From Cellulophaga tyrosinoxydans (GTDB lineage: Bacteria > Bacteroidota > Bacteroidia > Flavobacteriales > Flavobacteriaceae), in NCBI RefSeq assembly GCF_900176415.1, contig NZ_FWXO01000001.1, forward strand, positions 488,775 through 552,774: a stretch of DNA of 64,000 nucleotides, given 5' to 3'. Positions 52,362-60,818 of this stretch are shown here, one piece after another (the first letter of the stretch is position 1; every line of letters starts with the position of its first letter). A program made the position numbers and the translations under genes. The notes below the pieces were generated by a model, which saw nothing but the letters and a program-made list of their open reading frames with translations, was not told where the DNA came from and did no database searches.

Positions 52362-52477
52362 GATGTATTCACTCCAACTCTCTACATTCCGCCTCCTGAT
52401 TCTTGAACTTGACCATTTTTACTACTACCTTTGCACTACTAGAAAATAAAAACGCTCAACCTTTAACACCGTTTTAG

Positions 52478-52789
52478 ATGTACATTTATAATGTTACCAC
52501 CAATATTGATGATTTAGTTCACGACAAATGGATTAAATGGATGCAAGAAGAACATATACCAGCAATGATGGCAACAGGTAAATTTAGTGCTGCAAAAATG
52601 TGTCGTGTTTTAGTAACCGAAGAAATGGGAGGTAAAACTTATTCTGTACAATATACTGCTGCCTCCAAAGAAATGTTAGAACTTTATTACAAAGAAGATG
52701 CTCCTCGCCTACGCCAAGAAGGATTGAAGCTATTTGCAGATAAAATGATCGCTTTTAGAACCGAATTAGAAGTTATAAGTGAGCAATAA
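52478..52789 (+). CDS. DUF4286 family protein
   Basis: 103 aa, single small domain. MYIYNVTTNIDDLVHDKWIKWMQEEHIPAMMATGKF is the DUF4286 opening, and it ends in a ferredoxin-like beta strand (YSVQYTA). No function is known. The stop overlaps the GTG start of the next gene by 11 bp, so the two are coupled, and ksgA follows. This order, DUF4286 beside the KsgA and MgtE genes, recurs in Bacteroidetes. Confidence 0.9.
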   Translation: MYIYNVTTNIDDLVHDKWIKWMQEEHIPAMMATGKFSAAKMCRVLVTEEMGGKTYSVQYTAASKEMLELYYKEDAPRLRQEGLKLFADKMIAFRTELEVISEQ

Positions 52790-53087
52790 AATAGTACTAT
52801 TTAGTTATGGCAGTCTTCAAAAACAAGAAGTTCAGTTATCGCTTTATAAAAGAGTTTTAAAAGGAAATGAAGACCAATTAAAAGGTTTTAAATTAGCTAA
52901 AAAACTCCTTTATGATCAATATCCAATCATTATTGAAACTAAAGATAATACCGATCTTATTTCAGGATTTGTTTTTGAAATTACACTCAAAGAATTAAAG
53001 TTTACTGATGAATACGAAGGTGAGCATTATAGAAGAATACAAGTAAAATTAGAATCTGGGCGAGAAGCTTGGTGTTATGTAATGTAG
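52779..53087 (+). CDS. Gamma-glutamylcyclotransferase-like (AIG2) protein
   Basis: 102 aa from a GTG at 52779 inside the previous gene. The GGCT fold shows VLFSYGSLQKQEVQ (the phosphate-loop-like YGSL at about 9-12) and the active-site glutamate in KFTDEYEGEHYRR. Such enzymes cyclise gamma-glutamyl groups to 5-oxoproline, but many small members have no proven substrate. ksgA starts 18 bp downstream, so the group is probably one operon. Confidence 0.87.
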   Translation: MSNKIVLFSYGSLQKQEVQLSLYKRVLKGNEDQLKGFKLAKKLLYDQYPIIIETKDNTDLISGFVFEITLKELKFTDEYEGEHYRRIQVKLESGREAWCYVM

Positions 53088-53105
53088 TATTAAAAGAGCG
53101 TCATA

Positions 53106-53969
53106 ATGGCCAAGAAAGATTATAGCAAGAATAAATTTAAATCTAAAAACGCAGCTAAAGATAGTAGTCCAGTAAAGGCTAAAAAGCATTTAGGGCAGCA
53201 TTTTTTAAAAGATGAAACTATTGCCCGTAAAATTGCGGAAACACTTACTTTTAATGGCTATACCAATCTTATTGAAATAGGCCCTGGAACTGGCGTTTTA
53301 ACCAAATATCTATTAGAGCAAGAGGTAGCTCTTGTAGCAATGGATTTAGATGCTGAATCTATTCTATATCTCCATCAAAGTTTTCTTTTAGAACACCCGC
53401 AATTCATTGGTAGAAAATCCACTTTTAAGGTAATTGAGGCCGATTTTTTAAAATACGATATTGCACCTATATTTAAAGGCGAACAATTTGCCATAACGGG
53501 CAATTTCCCGTATAATATTTCTACTCAAATAGTATTTAAACTGTTAGAATTAAAAGAGTTTGTACCCGAGTTTACAGGAATGTTCCAAAAAGAAGTTGCA
53601 CAGCGCATCTGCGAAAAAGAAGGTAGCAAAACCTACGGAATTCTCTCTGTTTTAGTACAGGCCTTTTATGATGCTGAATATTTATTTACCGTACCACCAA
53701 GTGTTTTTAATCCGCCTCCAAAAGTAGATTCTGGTGTGCTAAGATTAAAACGTAAAGAAAAAATAGAAATCGATTGCAATGAAAAATCCTTGTACAAAGT
53801 AGTAAAAGCCGCCTTTGGACAACGCAGAAAAACCATTCGTAACAGTTTAAAAACATTCAATCTTTCCGATAGTCTCAAAGAAGATACTATCTTTGACAAG
53901 CGACCAGAACAACTGTCTGTTATAGACTTTATAGCACTGACTAACAAAATTGATAATGATACCGTTTAA
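53106..53969 (+). CDS. rsmA: 16S rRNA (adenine1518-N6/adenine1519-N6)-dimethyltransferase
   Basis: 287 aa KsgA. It dimethylates two adenines in helix 45 of 16S rRNA. The SAM motif [15 protein letters not shown] is near residues 56-70 and the catalytic NFPYNIST near 131-138. [16 protein letters not shown] and [13 protein letters not shown] are typical of the C-terminal domain. A lysine-rich tail precedes the core (about 1-25). It overlaps mgtE by 14 bp. Confidence 0.96.
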   Translation: MAKKDYSKNKFKSKNAAKDSSPVKAKKHLGQHFLKDETIARKIAETLTFNGYTNLIEIGPGTGVLTKYLLEQEVALVAMDLDAESILYLHQSFLLEHPQFIGRKSTFKVIEADFLKYDIAPIFKGEQFAITGNFPYNISTQIVFKLLELKEFVPEFTGMFQKEVAQRICEKEGSKTYGILSVLVQAFYDAEYLFTVPPSVFNPPPKVDSGVLRLKRKEKIEIDCNEKSLYKVVKAAFGQRRKTIRNSLKTFNLSDSLKEDTIFDKRPEQLSVIDFIALTNKIDNDTV

Positions 53970-55311
53970 ACTCACCAAAGAGCTAATAGAAGAGATTGAA
54001 ACCCTTATCGAAACTAAAAACGATAATGAGTTACAATCGCTCTTAAACGAAATTCACTATGCGGATATCGCAGAAATTATCAATGAGTTAAATGAACAAG
54101 AAGCTACCTATTTAATAAAATTATTAGATAGTGACAAAACTTCTGATATTCTTACAGAGTTAGATGAAGATATTCGTGAGAGTATTCTTGGAAATTTATC
54201 GGCTAAAGAAATTGCCGAGGAATTAGAAGAATTAGATACGGATGATGCTGCGGATATTATAGCTGAGCTTACTAAAGAAATGGCTCAGAAAGTAATTTCT
54301 GAAATCGAAGATAAGGAGCACGCCAAAGATATTGTTGATCTTCTTCGTTATGATGAAAACTCGGCAGGTGGTTTAATGGCGAAAGAGCTTGTGAAGGTTA
54401 ATGAAAACTGGAATGTGCTTACATGTGTAAAAGAAATGCGCGCACAGGCAGAAAATGTAACGCGTGTACACTCCATTTATGTGGTAGATGATGAAGATAA
54501 ACTTAAAGGCCGTTTGTCTTTAAAAGATTTGCTCACCACATCAACAAAAACACATATAAAAGACGTTTATATTCCCAATGTAGACTCCGTTCGTGTAAAC
54601 GAGAAACCGGAGGAAGTTGCAAAAATAATGTCTAAGTACGATTTAGAAGCCATCCCTGTAATTGATGAAATTGGTCGTTTGGTAGGTAGAATTACTATTG
54701 ATGATATTGTGGATGTTATCAAGGAAGAAGCCGAGAAAGATTACCAAATGGCTGCGGGTATCTCGCAAGACGTAGAGGCAGATGATAGCATATGGGATTT
54801 AACAAAAGCACGTTTACCTTGGCTTTTAATTGGAATGATGGGTGGAATAGGAGCTGCAAGTATTATTAGTGGATTTCAAGATGCTTTAACAAGGTTTCCT
54901 GTATTGTTAATATTTATTCCTTTAATGCAAGCAACTGCGGGAAATGTTGGTGTACAATCATCAGCAATTGTAGTACAAGGTTTAGCTAATGACACTATAA
55001 AAGGTGCCATATGGGGTAGATTAGGAAAAGAGTTGCTTTTAGGTTTAGTAAATGGCTTGGCGTTGGCATTTGTTTTTCTATTGATAAGCCACTTTGGTTT
55101 TAATACTTCGTATTTAGTCTCTGTTGCTGTTGGAATTGCCCTTGTTACCGTAGTAGTAAATGCCGCAGTTATTGGTACATTTATTCCTATTTTTTTAAAT
55201 AAAAGAGGTATTGATCCAGCCATTGCTACGGGTCCGTTTATTACTACCAGTAATGATGTTTTGGGTATCTTAATTTATTTTTCGATTGCCAAAGTAATAC
55301 TTGGATTTTAA
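53956..55311 (+). CDS. mgtE: Magnesium transporter MgtE
   Basis: 451 aa from the ATG at 53956 (the TTG at 53950 adds only two residues). An N-terminal superhelical MgtE_N domain (about 20-125, many [14 protein letters not shown]-type acidic helices) is followed by two CBS domains (about 135-255) and five membrane helices (about 280-450). [39 protein letters not shown] and [15 protein letters not shown] are family signatures. It carries Mg2+ across the membrane, gated by cytoplasmic magnesium bound at the N and CBS domains. It overlaps rsmA by 14 bp. Confidence 0.95.
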   Translation: MIPFKLTKELIEEIETLIETKNDNELQSLLNEIHYADIAEIINELNEQEATYLIKLLDSDKTSDILTELDEDIRESILGNLSAKEIAEELEELDTDDAADIIAELTKEMAQKVISEIEDKEHAKDIVDLLRYDENSAGGLMAKELVKVNENWNVLTCVKEMRAQAENVTRVHSIYVVDDEDKLKGRLSLKDLLTTSTKTHIKDVYIPNVDSVRVNEKPEEVAKIMSKYDLEAIPVIDEIGRLVGRITIDDIVDVIKEEAEKDYQMAAGISQDVEADDSIWDLTKARLPWLLIGMMGGIGAASIISGFQDALTRFPVLLIFIPLMQATAGNVGVQSSAIVVQGLANDTIKGAIWGRLGKELLLGLVNGLALAFVFLLISHFGFNTSYLVSVAVGIALVTVVVNAAVIGTFIPIFLNKRGIDPAIATGPFITTSNDVLGILIYFSIAKVILGF

Positions 55312-55444
55312 TTCTTCCAAAAAACTGAAAATCAGCAATATTTTAGCATAATTACATACATTTGTCTGGTGTTTTTAATTATGAAATCTTTTGCTATTTG
55401 TAATTAAAAAGTTTTAATATTTGCATAATATTTAGTTGTACAAA

Positions 55445-56968
55445 ATGATAAAGAGTATTGAAAATATAGAGTTAGCCTATTTAACAGTTGATGATTATGA
55501 AGCCCTTAAATCGGCCATGATTGAAACCTACCCCAATATGGAAAATGCCTATTGGAAGGAAGAGTTAATTCAGAAATTAATTAATGAATTTCCACAAGGT
55601 CAAGCGGTTATAAAAGTTAACGGAAAATTAGCAGGTTGCGCATTATCATTAAAAGTGGATTACGCACAATTTGATAGGCCACATACCTTCCGCGAAGTAA
55701 CAGGTGACTATACTTTTAGCACGTTAAAACTAGATGGCGATGTTCTTTACGGTATAGAAGTTTTTATAAAATCTGAATTTAGAGGCTTACGTTTAGGTCG
55801 CAGATTATATGATTTTAGAAAAGAACTTTGTGAACGAGATAATTTAAGAGGAATCATTTTTGGTGGAAGAATTCCTAATTACCATAAATACGCCGATAAA
55901 ATTTCTCCAAAAGAATATATAGAAAAAGTAAAGCGTAAAGAGATTCATGATCCTGTTTTAAATTTTCAGATTTCCAATGATTTTCACCCTTCTAAAATTA
56001 TGAAAGGGTATTTAGAAGGCGATGCCGCTTCTAACGAATATGCTGTACTTTTAGAGTGGGATAATATCTACTACCAAAAAACAGTAGCAAAAGCTAGCAA
56101 TGAAAAACGAGTGGTTCGCTTAGGCCTTATCCAATGGCAAATGCGTAGCTACAAAAACCTTGATGATCTAATGCAACAAGCAGAGTTTTTTATTGACTCG
56201 GTTTCTGGTTATAGATCAGATTTTGCATTGTTTCCTGAGTTTTTCAACGCCCCTTTAATGGCAGAGAATAACCATTTAAAAGAGTCTGACGCTATTAGAG
56301 AACTAGCGAAACATACTGCGGAAATTGTTCAAAAATTCTCAGAATTAGCCATTTCGTACAACATCAATATTATTACAGGCAGTATGCCCGAGATTAAAAA
56401 TGACCTGCTGTATAATGTTGGTTATTTATGTAAGCGTGATGGATCTACGGAACGCTATGAAAAATTACATGTAACACCAGACGAAGCAAAAGTTTGGGGT
56501 ATGCAAGGAGGTTCAGAACTGCGTACTTTTGATACCGATTGTGGTAAAATTGGAATTTTAATTTGTTACGATTCTGAATTCCCAGAATTAAGTAGAATAT
56601 TGGCTGACGATGGTATGGATATTTTATTTGTTCCATTCTTAACCGATACGCAAAATGGGTATTCTAGAGTTCGCTATTGCGCGCAGGCCAGAGCAATCGA
56701 AAACGAGTGTTATGTTGCGATTGCCGGTAGCGTAGGAAACCTACCTCGTGTAAATAATATGGACATACAATATTCGCAATCTATGGTATTTACACCGTGT
56801 GATTTTTCATTCCCAGCCAATGGAATAAAAGCAGAAGCCACACCAAATACTGAAATGATTTTAATCTGTGATGTAGATATTGATTTATTACGTGAATTGA
56901 ACCAATTTGGTAGCGTAAAAAACTTAAAAGATCGTAGAAAAGATTTGTTTGAACTGCGAAAAAAATAA
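55445..56968 (+). CDS. Fusion of GNAT acetyltransferase and nitrilase-family amidohydrolase
   Basis: 507 aa from the ATG at 55445. Residues 1-210 are a GNAT domain (GVFIKSEFRGLRLGRRLYDFR is the acetyl-CoA loop). Residues 225-505 are a carbon-nitrogen hydrolase with the catalytic triad: Glu in FALFPEFFN, Lys in YEKLHVTP and Cys in ILICYDSEFPE. This fusion is known in bacteria, where the hydrolase cuts amides, but the substrate is unproven. The gene is alone, 134 bp after mgtE, and ends at a terminator. Confidence 0.92.
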   Translation: MIKSIENIELAYLTVDDYEALKSAMIETYPNMENAYWKEELIQKLINEFPQGQAVIKVNGKLAGCALSLKVDYAQFDRPHTFREVTGDYTFSTLKLDGDVLYGIEVFIKSEFRGLRLGRRLYDFRKELCERDNLRGIIFGGRIPNYHKYADKISPKEYIEKVKRKEIHDPVLNFQISNDFHPSKIMKGYLEGDAASNEYAVLLEWDNIYYQKTVAKASNEKRVVRLGLIQWQMRSYKNLDDLMQQAEFFIDSVSGYRSDFALFPEFFNAPLMAENNHLKESDAIRELAKHTAEIVQKFSELAISYNINIITGSMPEIKNDLLYNVGYLCKRDGSTERYEKLHVTPDEAKVWGMQGGSELRTFDTDCGKIGILICYDSEFPELSRILADDGMDILFVPFLTDTQNGYSRVRYCAQARAIENECYVAIAGSVGNLPRVNNMDIQYSQSMVFTPCDFSFPANGIKAEATPNTEMILICDVDIDLLRELNQFGSVKNLKDRRKDLFELRKK

Positions 56969-56986
56969 ATCATTCTTATAACTTTT

Positions 56987-57020
56987 GAAAAGCATCAATC
57001 TAAAAGGTTGGTGCTTTTTT
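56987..57020 (+). terminator. Terminator of the GNAT-nitrilase gene
   Basis: AAAAGCATCAATC pairs with GGTTGGTGCTTTT (with wobbles) around a TAAAA loop, followed by T6. Confidence 0.75.
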
Positions 57021-57052
57021 GGTATATTTAAGTCAATTATTCTTTATTCTTA

Positions 57053-57418
57053 ATGAAACCCATCAATTTAGCACAAAAACATTCACTTTTTGAAAAAAAA
57101 TGGCATCCACATCAAATTGCAACAGTGGATAATATGCAAGTGCTTCTGGCTAAAATTCAAGGAGAGTTTGTTTGGCACGCACATGAAGATGAAGACGAAC
57201 TTTTTCAAGTGCTAAAAGGTACTTTGTATATGCAGTTTAGAGATCGAACTGAAATTGTTAAGCAAGGTGAAATTATTGTGGTGCCAAAAGGATTAGAACA
57301 TTGTCCTCTTACTAAAAACAATGAAATTGTAGAACTCTTATTATTTGAAAAACAAACAACATCACATACAGGTAATACTGTTCATGAAGTAACACAAAAT
57401 CAATATCCTAAAATATAA
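57053..57418 (+). CDS. Cupin domain protein
   Basis: 121 aa single beta-barrel cupin. The metal-binding motifs are FVWHAHEDEDELFQVLKGTLYMQF (cupin 1) and GEIIVVPKGLEHCP (cupin 2). Proteins of this size serve as isomerases, dioxygenases or sugar/acid-binding regulators; nothing here decides. The next gene, a 2-hydroxyacid dehydrogenase, starts 8 bp downstream, so they are likely co-transcribed with the following genes to 59217. Confidence 0.88.
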   Translation: MKPINLAQKHSLFEKKWHPHQIATVDNMQVLLAKIQGEFVWHAHEDEDELFQVLKGTLYMQFRDRTEIVKQGEIIVVPKGLEHCPLTKNNEIVELLLFEKQTTSHTGNTVHEVTQNQYPKI

Positions 57419-57426
57419 TTCCCCCT

Positions 57427-58368
57427 ATGCACATTTTACATTTAGATAAAAATCACCCCTTAATTATAGAACAATTTAACGAGCTAGGTTTTACTAATGA
57501 CGAAGATTACATCTCATCCAAAGAAGAAGTAGAAGCTAAAATACATACGTACGACGGTATTATTATAAGAAGCCGATTTACACTTGATCAAGATTTTTTA
57601 AGCAAGGCTAAAAACTTAAAATTTATTGGTCGCCTAGGGGCAGGCTTAGAAAATATTGACACTGAATTTGCCAAAAGCAATGGCGTGTTTTTAGCCGCAG
57701 CACCTGAAGGAAACAGAAATGCTGTAGGTGAACACACCTTAGGAATGTTGTTATCCTTATTTAACAAACTAAATAAGGCAGACCAAGAAGTTCGTCATGG
57801 AAAATGGGACAGAGAAGGCAATAGAGGAATTGAATTAGACGGTAAAACTGTAGGTATTATTGGCTACGGAAATATGGGAAAGGCTTTTGCTAAAAAATTA
57901 AAAGGTTTTGATGTGGAAGTACTCTGTTATGATATTAAAGGCGGAGTTAGTGATGACAATGCCCGCCAAGTTGGAATAATGGAACTGAAACAAAAGTGCG
58001 ATGTGCTGAGTTTGCATGTGCCGCAAACAGAATCCACTATAAACATGATAACATCAGAATTTATCAACGATTTTAAGAAAAATATCTGGCTTTTAAATAC
58101 CGCGAGAGGTAAATGTGTGGTTACTAAAGATTTAGTTGATGGTTTAAAAAGTGGAAAAATTTTAGGCGCAGGATTAGATGTTTTGGAATATGAAAAAGCC
58201 TCATTTGAAAATATGTTTACTGAAAAAGAACTACCTGAAGCTTTTCAATATTTAATTGAAGCAGAAAATGTTATTCTTACGCCACATGTTGCAGGCTGGA
58301 CCTTTGAAAGTAAAATTAAACTAGCTCAAACAGTGGTAGATAAAGTAAAACAGAAATTTTGTAATTAA
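57427..58368 (+). CDS. D-2-hydroxyacid dehydrogenase (phosphoglycerate dehydrogenase-like)
   Basis: 313 aa NAD-dependent enzyme, short form without the serA regulatory domain. The Rossmann motif GIIGYGNMGKAFAKKL lies at about 139-154. The catalytic residues are Arg in LLNTARGKCVV, Glu in the KE-rich segment near 275, and His in LTPHVAGWTFES. It oxidises or reduces 2-hydroxy acids; 3-phosphoglycerate is only one possibility. The DUF1801 gene starts one base after its stop, so the two form an operon. Confidence 0.92.
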   Translation: MHILHLDKNHPLIIEQFNELGFTNDEDYISSKEEVEAKIHTYDGIIIRSRFTLDQDFLSKAKNLKFIGRLGAGLENIDTEFAKSNGVFLAAAPEGNRNAVGEHTLGMLLSLFNKLNKADQEVRHGKWDREGNRGIELDGKTVGIIGYGNMGKAFAKKLKGFDVEVLCYDIKGGVSDDNARQVGIMELKQKCDVLSLHVPQTESTINMITSEFINDFKKNIWLLNTARGKCVVTKDLVDGLKSGKILGAGLDVLEYEKASFENMFTEKELPEAFQYLIEAENVILTPHVAGWTFESKIKLAQTVVDKVKQKFCN

Positions 58369-58827
58369 ATGACCTCAGATGCCAAAACACCAGACGCATA
58401 CATAGCACAGCTTCCTGAAGAGCGGAAAGAAGCCATTTCTAAATTAAGAAATACCATTAAACAAAACCTTCCGTTGGGTTTTTTAGAAACCATGGGTTAC
58501 GGCATGATTGCTTATGTAGTTCCTAAGGAGAGGTATCCAAATGGCTATCATTGCGACCCTAAATTACCCCTACCTTTTATAAATTTAGCCTCTCAGAAAA
58601 ATTTTATTGCCTTATACCATTCCGGAATTTATGCCGATAAAAACTTATCCGATTGGTTCGTAAGCGAGTATCCTAAACATAGTAATCGTAAATTAGATAT
58701 GGGGAAAAGCTGTATTCGTTTTAAAAATATAGATGCCATTCCTTATGATTTAATAGGGAATTTATGCCAGAAAATGACTCCTGAGTCATGGATATCTTTA
58801 TACGAAAAAAACATAATGAAAAAATAA
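58369..58827 (+). CDS. DUF1801 domain protein
   Basis: 152 aa. The DUF1801 (YdhG-like) domain includes IAQLPEERKEAISKLRNTIKQN, LETMGYGMIAYVVPKERYPNGYHCDPKLPLPFINLASQKNFIALYHSG and DMGKSCIRFKNIDAIP. The fold resembles iron-chaperone-like proteins but no activity is known. It begins directly after the dehydrogenase stop and is followed by the VOC protein after 3 bp. Confidence 0.9.
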   Translation: MTSDAKTPDAYIAQLPEERKEAISKLRNTIKQNLPLGFLETMGYGMIAYVVPKERYPNGYHCDPKLPLPFINLASQKNFIALYHSGIYADKNLSDWFVSEYPKHSNRKLDMGKSCIRFKNIDAIPYDLIGNLCQKMTPESWISLYEKNIMKK

Positions 58828-58830
58828 CAT

Positions 58831-59217
58831 ATGAAAAATAGAGTCACAGGCTTAGGTGGATTTTTCTTTAAAACTAAAGATCCAGATGCTTCAAAAACAT
58901 GGTATAAAAATCACTTAGGATTAAATACAGACCAATATGGCTGCACCTTTTGGTGGAAAGACAAAGAAGGCAAAGATTGTTCTACACAGTGGAGCCCAAT
59001 GAAGGATGATACCTCCTATTTTGAGCCCAGTAAATCGCCCTTTATGATGAATTTTAGAGTAGAGAATTTAGTAGAATTACTAAAAGCGCTCAAAGAAGAA
59101 GGCGTTACAGTAGTTGGGGAAATTCAAGAATTTGACTACGGAAAATTTGCTTGGATTTTAGATCCTGATGGAAATAAGCTAGAATTATGGGAACCAATTG
59201 ATACTGCATTTCTCTGA
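58831..59217 (+). CDS. VOC (glyoxalase/bleomycin resistance) family protein
   Basis: 128 aa with two beta-alpha-beta-beta-beta modules. FFFKTKDPDASKTWYKNHLGLNTDQYG opens the first, and the metal-site glutamate lies in DPDGNKLELWEP at the end of the second. The family includes glyoxalase I and antibiotic-binding proteins; the substrate is unclear. It is the last gene of a compact four-gene run starting with the cupin. Confidence 0.9.
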   Translation: MKNRVTGLGGFFFKTKDPDASKTWYKNHLGLNTDQYGCTFWWKDKEGKDCSTQWSPMKDDTSYFEPSKSPFMMNFRVENLVELLKALKEEGVTVVGEIQEFDYGKFAWILDPDGNKLELWEPIDTAFL

Positions 59218-59274
59218 TAGCTAAATAATTATTACATTTATCGCTACATATAACAATTAACACAGTATACAACC

Positions 59275-59721
59275 ATGTCAGAAGAACACAAAGATTTAGG
59301 CGACAAAGCAGAAGAAGCCTTTGATAACGCAAAAGAAAAAGCAAGTGAATTTGCTCATGATGCAAAAGAAAAAGCAGGGGACTTTGCTGATGATGCAAAA
59401 AAAACTGCTAATGAATTTACTGAAGGTGCAAAAGAGGCCTTTAGCGGAGCTGGTGGTGATAACAAAAAAATGCTTGCTGGTTTACTAGCTATATTTTTAG
59501 GGTCATTAGGCATTCATAAATTTATTTTAGGCTACCAAAAAGAAGGTATTATTCTTCTTGTAACTTCAGTTATTGGGTACGCAACAGTTTGTTTAGTTGT
59601 TGGTAGTTTTATATTAATGGCTGTATGGGTAATAGGTATTATTGAAGGTATTATATACCTAACCAAAACCGATGAAGAATTTTATAATACATACCAAGTA
59701 GGCAAAAAACCTTGGTTTTAA
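59275..59721 (+). CDS. TM2 domain membrane protein with helical repeat head
   Basis: 148 aa. The N-terminal 60 residues are an acidic/lysine helix with repeats (DNAKEKASEFAHDAKEKAGDFADDAKK) resembling late-embryogenesis-type amphipathic helices. The TM2 domain follows: KKMLAGLLAIFLGSLGIHKFILGYQKEGIILL then a second membrane helix and an inner signature in GIIEGIIYLTKTDEEF. A membrane protein of unknown role. A strong terminator follows at 59744. Confidence 0.88.
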   Translation: MSEEHKDLGDKAEEAFDNAKEKASEFAHDAKEKAGDFADDAKKTANEFTEGAKEAFSGAGGDNKKMLAGLLAIFLGSLGIHKFILGYQKEGIILLVTSVIGYATVCLVVGSFILMAVWVIGIIEGIIYLTKTDEEFYNTYQVGKKPWF

Positions 59722-59743
59722 TTAAAGGATACTTATAAATTTT

Positions 59744-59779
59744 AAAAAGCCAAATCATAAATTAGATTTGGCTTTTTTC
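59744..59779 (+). terminator. Terminator of the TM2 gene
   Basis: AAAAAGCCAAATC and GATTTGGCTTTTT form a 13-bp stem with an AT-rich loop and a T-run behind. Its reverse side faces the converging minus-strand gene. Confidence 0.88.
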
Positions 59780-59804
59780 TTGTTCTATACCTAAGCATAT
59801 GCAA

Positions 59805-60818
59805 TTAATCCATAGAGTTAATTAAATAATCTAAAGGCAATAAATTCCCTACTCTTTGACCTCCTTGTACACCTCCGAAAAAAATATCTTTTGAAGGAGA
59901 ATGATTTCCGTAATAATCAATATAAAAAGTATCTACATGAACTTCAATACTAGATTGTTCGCGTCCATCATACAAGATAGACAGGAGTTTCGTTTTTTGA
60001 TTTACTTCTGATAATTGTCCGTTAAAATGTATATCAAATTCAACATAAGGATGTATCTGAAATTTGTCTTTAAATATTTGAAACTTTTCCTCATCTAATC
60101 TTTTATTGGCTAAAGCCCTCATAAAATGTAGTGTTGATCCCAAATATGTTTTTGACCTGTTCTCTAAATATTTCTTCTTTACTTTTTTAGTATTTAGCTC
60201 TGAAAAAAATAAGGTTCCTGCCGTGTATGTATATCCAGGCTTTTTATCATCACCAATAAAATTCCCGAAATTCACCTCAAAATCCATTAGATTATATTCG
60301 ATTTTATAACCCAAATAGTTGTTTTGAATCTGTATAGGAACCTCAGCATAGGCAAATAAGGTGTTTTTTGCTTTGTTATAATAAAGCCGAATATCTTTTT
60401 CGTTTTTTATTTTACATTGAAGTGCTGGCATGGTGGTGCCTAAAAATTCCTGTCTAAATATATTCAATTTTTTTTCTCGACTCCATGTGTCAGGCTCCAT
60501 AACCACTTCATCAAGTTGCACAGCGTTTTCTATTAAATACACAAGCCCTAAATCATTAGAAGGCTTACTAAACATTTGTGTTTTATACCCAATATAACTT
60601 ATTACGAGTAGTGCCGATATTTGCTTATCGGACACCAAAGTAAACTTCCCTTTTTGATTGGTAATAGTGCCTATACTGGTGCCGTCATAAAAGACAGACA
60701 CACCTTCTAAAGGTAGTTTCGTAGAAAAATCGAATACAGTGCCCTCTACTTTATATTGTGCAGATAGTAAGACACTGGAACAAAAAAGAAAACAAAATAA
60801 TAAGACCTGCTTACTCAT
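59805..60818 (-). CDS. Secreted protein with carboxypeptidase-like regulatory domain
   Basis: 337 aa with a signal peptide (about 1-20, LLSAQ). Residues 22-100 form a carboxypeptidase-like regulatory (CarboxypepD_reg) domain: YKVEGTVFDFSTKLPLEGVSVFYDGTSIGTITNQKGKFTLV. The remaining 230 residues are not recognised. It starts inside the end of the acyltransferase gene (8-bp overlap), so it is coupled to it. Possibly a surface or periplasmic accessory protein. Confidence 0.82.
   Translation of the reverse strand: MSKQVLLFCFLFCSSVLLSAQYKVEGTVFDFSTKLPLEGVSVFYDGTSIGTITNQKGKFTLVSDKQISALLVISYIGYKTQMFSKPSNDLGLVYLIENAVQLDEVVMEPDTWSREKKLNIFRQEFLGTTMPALQCKIKNEKDIRLYYNKAKNTLFAYAEVPIQIQNNYLGYKIEYNLMDFEVNFGNFIGDDKKPGYTYTAGTLFFSELNTKKVKKKYLENRSKTYLGSTLHFMRALANKRLDEEKFQIFKDKFQIHPYVEFDIHFNGQLSEVNQKTKLLSILYDGREQSSIEVHVDTFYIDYYGNHSPSKDIFFGGVQGGQRVGNLLPLDYLINSMD

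Noticed and set aside
54876-55223. Minus-strand reading frame opposite mgtE
   Set aside because: It is antisense to the conserved membrane part of MgtE and has no own support.
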